Source of the DNA: Acidobacteriota bacterium
GTDB lineage: Bacteria > Acidobacteriota > Terriglobia > Terriglobales > Acidobacteriaceae
DNA length: 51,788 bases
Direction of reading: 5' to 3'
Assembly (NCBI GenBank): GCA_003010405.1
Contig: PJLO01000017.1
Span: forward strand, 1 to 51,788
The translations under genes and the position numbers were made by a program. Positions 9,439 through 18,503 of the stretch are shown here, piece by piece; position 1 is the stretch's first letter; the number at the start of each line of letters is the position of its first letter. The notes under the pieces were generated by a model. It was not told the origin of the DNA. It was given only the letters and a program-made list of their open reading frames with translations, and ran no database searches.

Positions 9439-9975
9439 GTGCAAAAACCTATTATGGTGCTCGTTGTCGTGCTCTTGACGTTGACCATTTCCGGGTTCGG
9501 GCAGGCTCACTCCGCCGGAACTGTGTTTTTCGGATACGCGTACAATCGTGGCGAGACCGGGCTCAGCGGTCGGGGGAATTTGAACGGTTGGGACGCTGCA
9601 CTCGAAGGAAAGATATTCCCTTTTATTTCGGGTGTTGCCGATGTGGGTGGACAGTACGGCAACGTTCATGTTCCATTCGCCGGGGGGACATCAAAGGCGC
9701 GGGTGACAAGCTTTCTGTTTGGGCCGCGTGTCTCGGTTTCAATAGGCAAGTTTAGGCCGTTTGCACACGCGCTCTTCGGTGGCTCGCACTTGAGTGAATC
9801 GGATGCGATCTCGAACAGCCAGACCGCATTTGCGGACGCATTCGGCGGAGGTATCGATTACTTTCTGTTTCCGCGGGTAAGCTGGAGATTGCAGGGAGAC
9901 AGCCTGCAAACCCGCTTCTATGGCAGGTCGCAGAATGATTTTCGATTTGTTACCGGCGTGGTTGTGAAGTTCTAA
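9439..9975 (+). CDS. Small outer-membrane beta-barrel protein, unknown function
   Basis: A 178-residue secreted protein. A signal peptide with a VVVLLTLTIS core ends near FGQAHSA. The remainder consists of alternating hydrophobic strands rich in Gly and aromatic residues (e.g. GGGIDYFLFPRVSWRLQGD) and ends in VVVKF, the C-terminal phenylalanine typical of outer-membrane barrels. It probably forms an 8-stranded OmpA/OmpW-like barrel with no periplasmic domain. The GTG start at 9439 has AGAGGAGG five bases upstream. Neighbouring genes give no functional clue. Confidence 0.8.
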   Translation: MQKPIMVLVVVLLTLTISGFGQAHSAGTVFFGYAYNRGETGLSGRGNLNGWDAALEGKIFPFISGVADVGGQYGNVHVPFAGGTSKARVTSFLFGPRVSVSIGKFRPFAHALFGGSHLSESDAISNSQTAFADAFGGGIDYFLFPRVSWRLQGDSLQTRFYGRSQNDFRFVTGVVVKF

Positions 9976-10281
9976 AATAAAAAACGAAATCCCGGTTGCG
10001 CTGCGACCGAATCAGGCACTAAGCTCCGGACTTCCTGGAGACCGCAACCGTGTGTACAGCAGCGCTCGTTGCACATTGCGCACCGCTTACCTGCCCATTC
10101 CAGCCCAAACCTTGGGCCTTTGTAGCTGTTCCTGCAGATACTTCCTGGCATGATCTCGGAAGCATTTTCTTTTACTAAATCGTGCTGCTGCGGAACGATT
10201 GTAGCTACGTGAGTATCTGGAGAAAATAAGCGATTCGCTCTGATAAACTTGAAGTTTCAACGCTGAGGAAACTTCCGTCTT
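9976..10281. other. Intergenic region with valS leader
   Basis: No gene apparent. The last part holds a perfect 8-bp inverted repeat, GAAGTTTC (10251-10258) and GAAACTTC (10268-10275), just before the valS ATG at 10282. The hairpin would sequester the GAGG ribosome binding site at 10265-10268. Confidence 0.5.
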
Positions 10282-13041
10282 ATGCCGCACGAATTATCGA
10301 AAGCCTATGATCCCGCCGAGATAGAGAAGCGCTGGGCCGAGTATTGGGTCAGCGAGAATCTGTTCCACATCGAAACGCCCAAAGATGGCTCAAATGCCTA
10401 TACCTTGCTGCTGCCTCCGCCGAATGTAACCGGCCGCCTGCACATGGGGCACATGCTCAACCACACCGAGATGGATATTCTTGCCCGGTGGCAGCGCATG
10501 TTGGGCAGGGACTCGATGTGGCTGCCCGGAACCGATCACGCTGGAATCGCCACGCAGATGATGGTCGAACGGCAGTTGGCCAGCGAGGGCAAGAAGCGTC
10601 AGGACCTTGGCCGCGAAGCCTTTCTCGAACGCGTCTGGGAGTGGAAGGAACAGTACGGCGGATACATTCTGGAGCAGATGAAGCGCCTGGGCGATTCCGT
10701 TGATTGGTCGCGAGAATTCTTCACCATGGACGAGCAGCTCTCTCGCGCCGTGCGCGAGGCTTTTGTGCGCTTCTGGGAAGAGGGCCTGATATATCGTGGC
10801 ACCTACATCGTGAACTGGTGTCCGCGCTGCATGACCGCGCTCAGCGATCTGGAGGTTGTTCACGACGAAACGCAGGGTAAGCTCTGGGAGATTCGCTACC
10901 CCGTCGTCGACCTCCCCGGTGAATCTGTGGTGGTCGCCACCACCCGTCCAGAGACGATGCTGGGCGACACGGCGGTCGCGGTCAATCCGCTCGACGAACG
11001 CTACGCGCACCTACACGGCAGGAAGGTGAAACTGCCGCTGGTTGGCCGCGAGATTCCGATCATTCTAGACGATATGGCGCAGCTTGAATTCGGTACCGGC
11101 GCCGTCAAGGTGACGCCCGCTCACGATCCCAATGACTTCGAGGCTGGCAAGCGTCATGGACTTGAAGAACTCGTGGTCATGGACGAAACCGGGCACATGA
11201 ACGACAACGCCGGCGCATACAAGGGGCTGGAGCGTTATGCGGCGCGCGAGCGCGTAGTCGCCGACCTGGAAGCTTGCGGCGCGCTGGTCAGCGTGAAGGA
11301 CTACACGGTGCCGCTCGGCAAATGTGACCGCTGCAAGACCGTCGTGGAGCCGCGCATCTCCACCCAATGGTTCCTCGCCGTGAACAAGGCAACCAAGGAT
11401 GGACGGCCTTCACTGGCGCAGGTGGCGCGCGATGTGGTGAACGATGGTCGCATCAAATTCACCCCTGAAAACTACAAAGCGATTTACCTGCAATGGATGG
11501 AGAATATCCACGACTGGTGCATCTCGCGTCAGCTCTGGTGGGGCCATCGCATTCCGGCGTGGCACTGCGCGGATTGCAACGGAATCACGGTCCAGCGCAC
11601 CGATGCAGCGAAGTGCGCACACTGCGGCAGCGCAAAGATCGAGCAGGACACGGATGTGCTGGACACCTGGTTTAGCTCCGGGCTGCTGCCTTTCTCTGCT
11701 CTCGGATGGCCGGAAAAGACAGCGGATTGCGATGCCTTTTATCCCACGTCAACACTGGTCACGGGCTTTGACATTCTGTTCTTCTGGGTTGCCCGCATGA
11801 TTATGCTTGGCTGCCATTTCATGGATGAGCAGAAGGAAGACAAGCGCGACGTTGTGCCTTTCCGCGAGGTTTACATTCACGCGCTGGTGCGCGATGCCGA
11901 GCGCAACAAGATGTCCAAGACCAAGGGCAACGTCGTCGATCCTATCGGCGTGATCGAAAAATTCGGCACCGACGCCGTTCGCTTCACGCTGGCCGCAATG
12001 GCCGCGCCGGGAACCGACATCGCTTTCAGCGAGAGCCGCACCGAAAGCTATCGCGCCTTTGCCAACAAGATCTGGAATGCCGCACGTTTCCTCTTCATGA
12101 ACGTGGACCGGGCTGCCGAACAGAACGTCTGGTCCCTCAGTGAATTCGCCGCCGAAGCGAATGCCAAAGACGCAGTCGGACTGAAGGGATTCGCCTCGGC
12201 AACGCTTGAAGACCGCTGGATTCTTTCGCGCTTCAACCGCGTCGCGGGCGAAGTGACGGCAGCCCTCAAGGAGTATCGCTTCCACGAGGCGGCGCACGTG
12301 ATCTATCACTTCTTCTGGGGCGAGTATTGCGACTGGTACGTGGAACTCGTAAAGCCGCGTCTGCTCTCAGAGGATCGGGAGGAAGCGCGAGCAGCCTTCG
12401 CCAACACCGTCCGGGTCTTCGAGGGCGCGCTGCGCATGCTGGCGCCGTTCATGCCGTTCATCACCGATGAGATCTGGAGCGCCGTTTACGACGGAAAGAC
12501 ACCGCTCAAATCCATCGCCCTGGCTGCCTATCCCGAAACCGATGAAGCGCAACTGGATGCCGATGCCGAGCGCGACATGGGGATTCTGCAGGATCTGATC
12601 GTTTCGGTGCGCAACATCCGCGCCGAGTTGAAAATTGGGCAAAAAGAGAAGTTGCCAATTCAGGTCTTTGCGGAAAGCGATGTCCGCGCGCTCATCGAGG
12701 CCAACACCGTCGCGTTGGAGCGGCTGGCCAATGTCTCCGCGCTGACGTTTGTCGATGAGTCGCTGGCCAAGGCCACCAACTCTCGCGCCACCGCGCGCTT
12801 TGAGGTGCGTCTGGTCTACGAGCAGAAGATCGACGTTGAGGCCGAAACTGCGCGTGCGACCAAGGATCTTGAGAAGCTGGAAAATGAATATCAGCGCAAC
12901 ACCAGTCAACTGAACAACGAAGGCTTCCTCGCGAAAGCTCCTGCAAAAGTTGTCGAAGGCTTGAAGACGCGTCGTGTCGAGCTGGAATCGCTGATCGAAA
13001 AATCCAAGGCGCGGCTCTCCGAACTGAGCGCGGCGCAGTAG
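10282..13041 (+). CDS. valS: Valyl-tRNA synthetase
   Basis: A 919-residue cytoplasmic class I aminoacyl-tRNA synthetase charging tRNA-Val. The HIGH motif appears as HMGH at residues 54-57 (in PPPNVTGRLHMGHM) and KMSKS as KMSKT near residues 543-547. The editing domain follows the first half (TTRPETMLGDTAVAV). Cysteine pairs CDRC, CADC and CAHC suggest bound zinc. The anticodon-binding domain and the C-terminal coiled-coil arm (residues about 855-915) are present, so the protein is full length. nadC follows after 15 bases, suggesting one transcript. Confidence 0.97.
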   Translation: MPHELSKAYDPAEIEKRWAEYWVSENLFHIETPKDGSNAYTLLLPPPNVTGRLHMGHMLNHTEMDILARWQRMLGRDSMWLPGTDHAGIATQMMVERQLASEGKKRQDLGREAFLERVWEWKEQYGGYILEQMKRLGDSVDWSREFFTMDEQLSRAVREAFVRFWEEGLIYRGTYIVNWCPRCMTALSDLEVVHDETQGKLWEIRYPVVDLPGESVVVATTRPETMLGDTAVAVNPLDERYAHLHGRKVKLPLVGREIPIILDDMAQLEFGTGAVKVTPAHDPNDFEAGKRHGLEELVVMDETGHMNDNAGAYKGLERYAARERVVADLEACGALVSVKDYTVPLGKCDRCKTVVEPRISTQWFLAVNKATKDGRPSLAQVARDVVNDGRIKFTPENYKAIYLQWMENIHDWCISRQLWWGHRIPAWHCADCNGITVQRTDAAKCAHCGSAKIEQDTDVLDTWFSSGLLPFSALGWPEKTADCDAFYPTSTLVTGFDILFFWVARMIMLGCHFMDEQKEDKRDVVPFREVYIHALVRDAERNKMSKTKGNVVDPIGVIEKFGTDAVRFTLAAMAAPGTDIAFSESRTESYRAFANKIWNAARFLFMNVDRAAEQNVWSLSEFAAEANAKDAVGLKGFASATLEDRWILSRFNRVAGEVTAALKEYRFHEAAHVIYHFFWGEYCDWYVELVKPRLLSEDREEARAAFANTVRVFEGALRMLAPFMPFITDEIWSAVYDGKTPLKSIALAAYPETDEAQLDADAERDMGILQDLIVSVRNIRAELKIGQKEKLPIQVFAESDVRALIEANTVALERLANVSALTFVDESLAKATNSRATARFEVRLVYEQKIDVEAETARATKDLEKLENEYQRNTSQLNNEGFLAKAPAKVVEGLKTRRVELESLIEKSKARLSELSAAQ

Positions 13042-13056
13042 GGGAAGGAACGGCAG

Positions 13057-13935
13057 ATGAACTGGAATAGCAGGCGGATCACCGCCATTCTCTCGAACGC
13101 GTTGCTGGAGGACCAGGCTACGCGCGACGCTACGACCTTGGCGGCTATTGATCCAGAACAGAAGGCAATGGCGACCATCCTTGCCAAAGAGGACTGCGTG
13201 CTGGCCGGTATCGGGGGTGTGCAGCGTATTTTTGAAGTTTTCGCTGAGCTTGAGGGCGTTTCGCGAGCTTATCCCGAGGTAAGCATTCCGCAGGAAGTCT
13301 TCGATGGCGTTCGTCTGCGCAAAGGCGAGTCCGTTGCGTGCATCCGCCATAATGCGCGTGTGCTGTTGAGCTGCGAGCGGATCATCCTGAACTTGCTGCA
13401 GCATTTGAGCGGCATTGCCACGATCGCCCGACAGTACGTTGATGCCGTCGAAGGAACGGGCGTAAAAATCCTCGACACGCGCAAAACCGTTCCCGGCCTG
13501 CGCCTGCTGGAAAAATATGCTGTGCGCTGCGGCGGCGGTTTCAATCATCGGCTGGATCTTTCCGACGGAATCCTCGTCAAGAACAACCATATCGATCTTG
13601 CCGGTGGAGTACGCATCGCCATCGAGCGTGTATTGGCAAATCGCCGGGGCGAGCAACCGATCGAGGTGGAAGTGCGAAATATGCAGGAACTGGAAGACGC
13701 TCTGAAGTATGGAGCTGAGTCCATCCTGCTCGATAACATGACTCCGGCGCAGACGCGCGAGGCCGTAGCGCGAGTTCGCCGGGAGGCCCATTCCATGAAG
13801 ATCGAATCCTCCGGCGGAATCACCTTGGAAAACGTGCGGCAGTATGCCGAGGCCGGGGTGGACTACATCTCTGTCGGCGCGCTCACTCACTCGGCAAGGG
13901 CAGTGGATTTGAGCATGAGAATTCAGTCCGCCTGA
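13057..13935 (+). CDS. nadC: Quinolinate phosphoribosyltransferase (decarboxylating)
   Basis: A 292-residue enzyme converting quinolinate and PRPP to nicotinate mononucleotide, CO2 and PPi in NAD biosynthesis. Recognised by LLSCERIILNLLQHLSGIAT, ILDTRKTVPGLR, KYAVRCGGGFNHR, ILVKNNHI, EVEVRN and IESSGGI, which build the active site of the family. Length is normal. The short gap to valS suggests co-transcription. No nadA or nadB is in the window. Confidence 0.96.
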   Translation: MNWNSRRITAILSNALLEDQATRDATTLAAIDPEQKAMATILAKEDCVLAGIGGVQRIFEVFAELEGVSRAYPEVSIPQEVFDGVRLRKGESVACIRHNARVLLSCERIILNLLQHLSGIATIARQYVDAVEGTGVKILDTRKTVPGLRLLEKYAVRCGGGFNHRLDLSDGILVKNNHIDLAGGVRIAIERVLANRRGEQPIEVEVRNMQELEDALKYGAESILLDNMTPAQTREAVARVRREAHSMKIESSGGITLENVRQYAEAGVDYISVGALTHSARAVDLSMRIQSA

Positions 13936-13954
13936 GCGCGTTCCTCAATTCCAT

Positions 13955-13992
13955 AAAGCAACGGGCACGGAATCATCCGTGCCCGTTGCTTT
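13955..13992. terminator. Bidirectional terminator between nadC and the receiver protein
   Basis: A long perfect stem (AAAGCAACGGGCACGG and its complement) with a six-base loop between convergent genes. TTT follows on the plus strand and TTTATGG on the minus strand. Confidence 0.85.
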
Positions 13993-14013
13993 CTCACTCG
14001 CCGCAAAATCCAG

Positions 14014-15795
14014 TTAGTCCTCGCGGGCTAGCTCGCGCATGATCGCCTTCACCAGTAATTTCTTGAAACGGTCAAAAACGCGGTCCACTGCCTTGTTGAT
14101 TTTTTCTTCATCAAAGAGTTCCGGAGAAGAAGAAATACTTTCCACCGGGGTCTCGGGCTCGCTTTGCGCCGCCTCGGGTTGCTGCAGCTCTCGTAAATCT
14201 AGCTCTGGCTCTGGCTCCGTTTCGACGTGTGCAGCCGCGGGTTCGGGCAGAACTAATTCTGATTCGGTGTGCTCAACCTTTGGCCCAGCCTGCGGTTCTT
14301 CAAAGAGTGCGACCTCACAGGTGAACTCCTGTGGCTCCGACTCTGTCGGCTCTGGCGCTGCAACCGCTGCTTCGAGCGGAACCGATGAAAGAAGATCGAT
14401 ACTTCCAGGATGTAGATCCGTACAGAGGCCAATCGAATCCGCTACGCCTGTTTCTGCCGCTTCCTCCACGCATTCGTTCGCAGCCCATTCCGTCTCAAGA
14501 GAGTCTTCCAGGAGAGGGTCGCGTTCAGGAATTCTCGAAGCTGTAGTCTCCGGGCTTTCTTCCTTGGCCAGATTCGAATTGATCTCCGCGTGGCCGAAGT
14601 CTTCATTTTGGCCAGTGGAAAGCTCAAACTCGGAGTCTGGTTCCACATCATCGGAATGGTAGTCCGAGAGACTAGCCAAGCTCGGAAGCAGATCGATATC
14701 AGGTTCGGCTGAATTAGATTCGGCTGACGCGATGGAAAGATTCTCTGCGGGAGCTGGCTCGACCAAACTTAAAAGCTCTTCAAAATCCTCTGGCTCGGCT
14801 TCCTCGTCGACGGATGATGGCGAGGCGATGTCAGTGGCGCTGACGTTTGCGGGAGGTGCTTCGAGAATAATCACTTCCAATTCAGCAGCGCCAGATTCAG
14901 CAATCCCGGAGATGCGCGGTTGAACAGTTTTAGGCCCAGACTCAACGGGGAATCTGCCTGCCTCGGCTGCCGCAGGTGTTAGCGGCGATTCCTGCTCAAC
15001 CGCGATTTCCGTTGCGGAGCTATAAGGGGCGGGTGCTGGTTCCAAAACGAACTCGCCGGCCGAAAATGCGCTCTCTACGGCGCCAGAGTGCGAGGCAGTT
15101 GGCGGAAGATCGTCAAATGCAGAGGCGCTGAAAGCGATGTGCTTGGCATCTGGATTAAAAGCCAGGCTCTCCGAGCCAACCAAATCATCAGTCGGGCTAT
15201 GTTGCTCGACAACGTAGCTCCCAAACAGCTCTTCATCCTTCACCGCTTCTTGGCCGCCATTGAAAAAAGGTTCATGCGGTTCGCCGTCCAGGGAGGGCTT
15301 AGCGGACTGCTCGGTCGCTGACGCGGCCAGATCGACAACCTGCGGCTGCGATGTATTTGCCGCGAGGTTTTGACGCGGAGAGGTTACCGTGTTTGCGGAG
15401 GCGCTTGCTACGGCTGCCTTGGCGTTTGGCGCCCCGATCAGGCTGCGCACGGCAGAAACCAGCTCAGCACCTGCAAACGGCTTCACAACGACTGCATTCG
15501 AGCGGACACGTTCACCATCTTCCGGACGGAAGGGCTCCAGTTTGCCAACGGTCAGGATCACTGGCAGTGAAGCAGTAGCGGCGCTGCCGCGCAGACGTTC
15601 GCATATCTCCAGTCCCGTGTAGCCGGGCATGAAAATATCAAGAATCGCGATGTCAGGCGCGGCTTCGGCGATTTTGCGGAGCGCCTCTAACCCGTTACCA
15701 ACCGTCTGCACATCGTAACCGGCATCAATAAGAATTTTCTTGCCCATGTTCTGGGCGGGAACGCTGTCATCAGCTAGAAGGATATTGAGAGGCAC
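14014..15795 (-). CDS. Response regulator with long acidic disordered tail
   Basis: A 593-residue protein. Residues 3-122 are a receiver domain with ADD at 8-10, phosphoacceptor Asp53 (ILDIFMPG) and VVKPF supplying the conserved Lys. Residues about 125-555 are low-complexity and highly acidic, dominated by Glu, Ser, Ala and Pro, and presumably disordered. The last 35 residues form an amphipathic, basic-acidic helix (INKAVDRVFDRFKKLLVKAIM). There is no DNA-binding or enzymatic domain. The architecture suggests a phosphorylation-switched scaffold or tether, but partner and function are unknown. It is transcribed alone, between its own upstream region and a shared terminator. Confidence 0.85.
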   Translation of the reverse strand: MPLNILLADDSVPAQNMGKKILIDAGYDVQTVGNGLEALRKIAEAAPDIAILDIFMPGYTGLEICERLRGSAATASLPVILTVGKLEPFRPEDGERVRSNAVVVKPFAGAELVSAVRSLIGAPNAKAAVASASANTVTSPRQNLAANTSQPQVVDLAASATEQSAKPSLDGEPHEPFFNGGQEAVKDEELFGSYVVEQHSPTDDLVGSESLAFNPDAKHIAFSASAFDDLPPTASHSGAVESAFSAGEFVLEPAPAPYSSATEIAVEQESPLTPAAAEAGRFPVESGPKTVQPRISGIAESGAAELEVIILEAPPANVSATDIASPSSVDEEAEPEDFEELLSLVEPAPAENLSIASAESNSAEPDIDLLPSLASLSDYHSDDVEPDSEFELSTGQNEDFGHAEINSNLAKEESPETTASRIPERDPLLEDSLETEWAANECVEEAAETGVADSIGLCTDLHPGSIDLLSSVPLEAAVAAPEPTESEPQEFTCEVALFEEPQAGPKVEHTESELVLPEPAAAHVETEPEPELDLRELQQPEAAQSEPETPVESISSSPELFDEEKINKAVDRVFDRFKKLLVKAIMRELARED

Positions 15796-15959
15796 GTTGC
15801 ATCCTGAGTCGCATAGATTCTGGGAAACTAAATTGCCACGTTACCTCGTTCGCAGCGCAAGGTCAACGCATGTGAGCAGCCGGTCGGAGAAAAAACAACT
15901 AACAGGTCAGTACCCTTTTGGATCCCAAAAACATCTCTTCCTGCCAGACAAAATCTGAG

Positions 15960-15997
15960 CACAACAAAGCTCTCGAAAAATCGAGAGCTTTGTTGTG
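15960..15997 (-). terminator. Terminator downstream of tyrA
   Basis: Perfect 17-bp stem (CACAACAAAGCTCTCGA and its complement) with an AAAA loop, 25 bases past the tyrA stop. The right arm supplies TTTGTTGTG. One of the strongest hairpins in the window. Confidence 0.85.
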
Positions 15998-16021
15998 CAG
16001 TCCCGGAACCAGATTGATTCC

Positions 16022-16876
16022 TCAGCTCTTCAAGCCCTTGGTAAATTCCCTGGCTAGTTCGAATTTCGTGCGGAATTCAGGGCTCGTCAGGCATCCGCGC
16101 AATTCCCGCAGTTCGGCTTCAATGTTTTCCAGTGCCTCGGCTATATTGGCCTGATTGCTGTCTGCAATTTGCTCCCACATGACGGGATCGCTCTCGGCCA
16201 GGCGCAGCATGGTTCGCAGGCCACCAGCATGTGCCTGCAACGCCGGGTTACCGCTGCCAAAAGTTTTCCGCAATGTCAGCGACAGTGCGGTGGAAAGCAA
16301 CTGCGGGAGATGGCTGGTGTAGGCCAATGTGTGATCATGCTCTTCGGGAGTGCTGAAAATGATGTGCGCGCCGATTGTCTCAAGAGCCGAGATCAAACAG
16401 CGATGCACGGGAAGCATCTCGCCCGCCAGCGGGGTCAGCACCCACCGACAGCCCTTGTAGAGATCGGCGGAAGCATGCGCCAGTCCCGAAACCTCACGCC
16501 CCGCCAGCGGATGTCCGGGGAGTACGCGCTCATTCGCGGCCGAGCCGAAGGTTTCGCGGGCTGCGGCGGCAAAGGCCTGTTTTGTGCTGCCCACGTCGGT
16601 CACCAGCGCACCGGGTTTCAGTCGCGGCGCAACCTGCTTGAGCAGCTTAATGCTGGTTTCAACCGGCGTGCAGAAAAAAACAAAATCACTGCCCCTGACC
16701 GACTCGCCGGCATCCACCGAGCCTGAGTCGATCACGCACATTTCTCGCGCCTGACGCAGCCTCTCCTCGCGGCCGCACCCCACAATGTGCGCGGCCAATC
16801 CGGCGCGGCGCAACGCGAGTGCCAGAGAGCCTCCCATCAAACCGAGACCGATGACTGTAACCCGGTTCAGAGTCAC
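16022..16876 (-). CDS. tyrA: Prephenate dehydrogenase
   Basis: A 284-residue NAD(P)-dependent enzyme of tyrosine biosynthesis, oxidising prephenate to 4-hydroxyphenylpyruvate. The N-terminal Rossmann motif is VIGLGLMGGSLA (residues 8-19), followed by FFCTPVE, TDVGSTK and the conserved substrate segment PGHPLAGRE. The C-terminal dimerisation half is helical, with HDHTLAYTSHLPQ. The start is GTG, overlapping the chorismate mutase stop as GTGA, so the two are translationally coupled and cover consecutive steps from chorismate. Confidence 0.95.
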   Translation of the reverse strand: MTLNRVTVIGLGLMGGSLALALRRAGLAAHIVGCGREERLRQAREMCVIDSGSVDAGESVRGSDFVFFCTPVETSIKLLKQVAPRLKPGALVTDVGSTKQAFAAAARETFGSAANERVLPGHPLAGREVSGLAHASADLYKGCRWVLTPLAGEMLPVHRCLISALETIGAHIIFSTPEEHDHTLAYTSHLPQLLSTALSLTLRKTFGSGNPALQAHAGGLRTMLRLAESDPVMWEQIADSNQANIAEALENIEAELRELRGCLTSPEFRTKFELAREFTKGLKS

Positions 16877-17157
16877 GAACGCTCCAGGATATCCGGAGAT
16901 TGCAGTCTGCGCATGGCGGCAAGAATTGCGGTGTAGATCGTTGCCAACTCCTCGTCCGGCAGCGGCCCGTTGTTGTGACTCGCCACGTTGGCGAATACGA
17001 CCGCCTCGCGCTTGGGTTCATAAACCGCCATGTGGTTCTGCTGCTTATAACGGCCAATTTCCAGTACGATTTTGGCCCGTTGGTTAAACAACTCAACTAG
17101 CTGTTTGTCGATTGAGTCGATATCCGAGCGAAATTTGTTCAGATCGGTCGTTGCCAT
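16873..17157 (-). CDS. Chorismate mutase (AroQ type)
   Basis: A 94-residue all-helical chorismate mutase that converts chorismate to prephenate. The sequence LNKFRSDIDSIDKQLVELF and the downstream ERAKIV-like (QRAKIVLEIGRYK) segment carry the family's Arg and Lys active-site positions; VYEPKREAVV is the usual second-helix signature. Length matches stand-alone AroQ. It overlaps tyrA by four bases, forming a two-step operon toward tyrosine. Confidence 0.92.
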   Translation of the reverse strand: MATTDLNKFRSDIDSIDKQLVELFNQRAKIVLEIGRYKQQNHMAVYEPKREAVVFANVASHNNGPLPDEELATIYTAILAAMRRLQSPDILERS

Positions 17158-17173
17158 TTCACTCCCTCTCCAT

Positions 17174-17698
17174 TCATTGTCCGTACTGCTTCACCCACGC
17201 ATCCTGCTCGGCCTGCAAGCTCTTGTCGATCCAGCCAATATATGTGCGCCCGTTCTGGTCTTTGCCCACCCAGACCCGCGTGGATGGTTCAATGTGGCTT
17301 TCGCCACTAGCGAGCGAGAGGCTTTGCCCCGCTTCCACTGCGGCGCGCGCGGTAGCAAGATCGGCGGGATAGAACTGAGAGGTCATCAGGCGATCATTGA
17401 AAAACGTAAGCATTAGCTCGCCGGTCTGTCCCTCCACTCGCGCGTTCTTTTTGGAAATCACGAGCAACCGATAGGGTGGGCGCGTGTCGCTGGGCAGAGG
17501 CTTGCGATCTTCAACAGTGTCGAAGTTCCCGGCCATTATGTCGAGCGTGCGCTCCACTTTTTGAAGGCTCTGTCCGCTGTATAGCTCTCCCGCCAGTTTG
17601 CTCGGTTTGAATTTTTTTTCCGCGCCTCGCTTGCACGAGGCCGCAAGAAATAGAACGAGAGCCAATGCGAAAAAGAACAGCTTTCTATCGTTCGTCAT
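17174..17698 (-). CDS. Predicted lipoprotein, unknown function
   Basis: About 174 residues. The N-terminus MTNDRKLFFFALALVLFLAA ends in a lipobox AAS-Cys22, implying lipid anchoring. The mature part has mixed strands and helices and includes a ...GRTYIGWIDK segment, with no family I recognise. The frame is open upstream to 17755, but the start at 17698 gives the normal signal-peptide length. It lies 16 bases before the chorismate mutase gene on the same strand (ends at 17174, mutase begins at 17157), so it could be the first gene of that operon. Confidence 0.7.
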   Translation of the reverse strand: MTNDRKLFFFALALVLFLAASCKRGAEKKFKPSKLAGELYSGQSLQKVERTLDIMAGNFDTVEDRKPLPSDTRPPYRLLVISKKNARVEGQTGELMLTFFNDRLMTSQFYPADLATARAAVEAGQSLSLASGESHIEPSTRVWVGKDQNGRTYIGWIDKSLQAEQDAWVKQYGQ

Positions 17699-17925
17699 AT
17701 CGCTGCCGGACAGTATAAATTCACTGAACCAGAGTTGCGAGACCCGCTCGCCCATCGCCGTTTAGTCATCTTGCTCCTGATTGTATTCCCCTGAAAAGCT
17801 TACTCGCCATGAATCGCTGCTTTTCCGGCTGTGTCCTTTGTCTCTGCTGCTGCATCCAACTGAGAGTACCATCAGGCGTAAAACTAAACTTCTCGCGCCC
17901 GCAGCGCGCGCCTAGGAGTCAACGA

Positions 17926-18348
17926 ATGCAAAGATCGTCACAAGCCCATTGGCAGGGTGGATTGAAGGATGGACGGGGAACCCTCACTACAGATAGCGGA
18001 GTCCTCTCACAAACACAGTACTCATTCGGCACCCGTTTTGAAAACGGCAAGGGCACCAACCCCGAGGAACTCATCGCGGCCGCGCACGCAGGATGCTTCT
18101 CCATGGCGCTCTCCGCCGAACTGGACAAGGTTGGGTTGAAGGCTGACGCCATCGACACCAAGGCCGCACTCACCTTTGAAAAAACGGATGCGGGCTTCAG
18201 CATCACCAAGATTCACCTCGAACTCCGCGCCAAAATTCCCAATGCCGACGAGGCCAAATTTCAGAAAGCCGCCGCTGACGCGAAGGCCGGATGCCCGGTT
18301 TCGCGCGTGCTGAACGCGGCGATCACTCTGGATGCAAAGTTGGTGTAA
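17926..18348 (+). CDS. OsmC/Ohr-family peroxiredoxin-like protein
   Basis: A 140-residue protein of the OsmC family, thiol-dependent reductases of organic hydroperoxides. The two redox cysteines lie in [12 protein letters not shown] and [10 protein letters not shown], the usual OsmC arrangement. The [15 protein letters not shown] segment is the family hallmark. Start chosen at 17926 with TAGGAG seven bases upstream; the open frame extends further back without a better site. Likely a cytoplasmic oxidative-stress protein of the osmotically inducible type rather than Ohr proper. Confidence 0.93.
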   Translation: MQRSSQAHWQGGLKDGRGTLTTDSGVLSQTQYSFGTRFENGKGTNPEELIAAAHAGCFSMALSAELDKVGLKADAIDTKAALTFEKTDAGFSITKIHLELRAKIPNADEAKFQKAAADAKAGCPVSRVLNAAITLDAKLV

Positions 18349-18503
18349 CCAGCATCGCAGCAGACAAGGCTCGGCTGATGCCGGGCTTTTTCTGTGAAGC
18401 TTTATTATTCGTCCACTATAGGCAAACGCCTTGTGCCTTCCCATCATCCATACCTGAGCAGGATTTATTTCTGGGCTGGACTAGGGAAGCGGATGGTGCG
18501 TCT

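Noticed and set aside
12367..13890. A 507-codon open frame on the minus strand opposite valS and nadC
   Set aside because: It spans two well-identified genes on the other strand and shows no protein motif; a shadow of GC-rich coding sequence.
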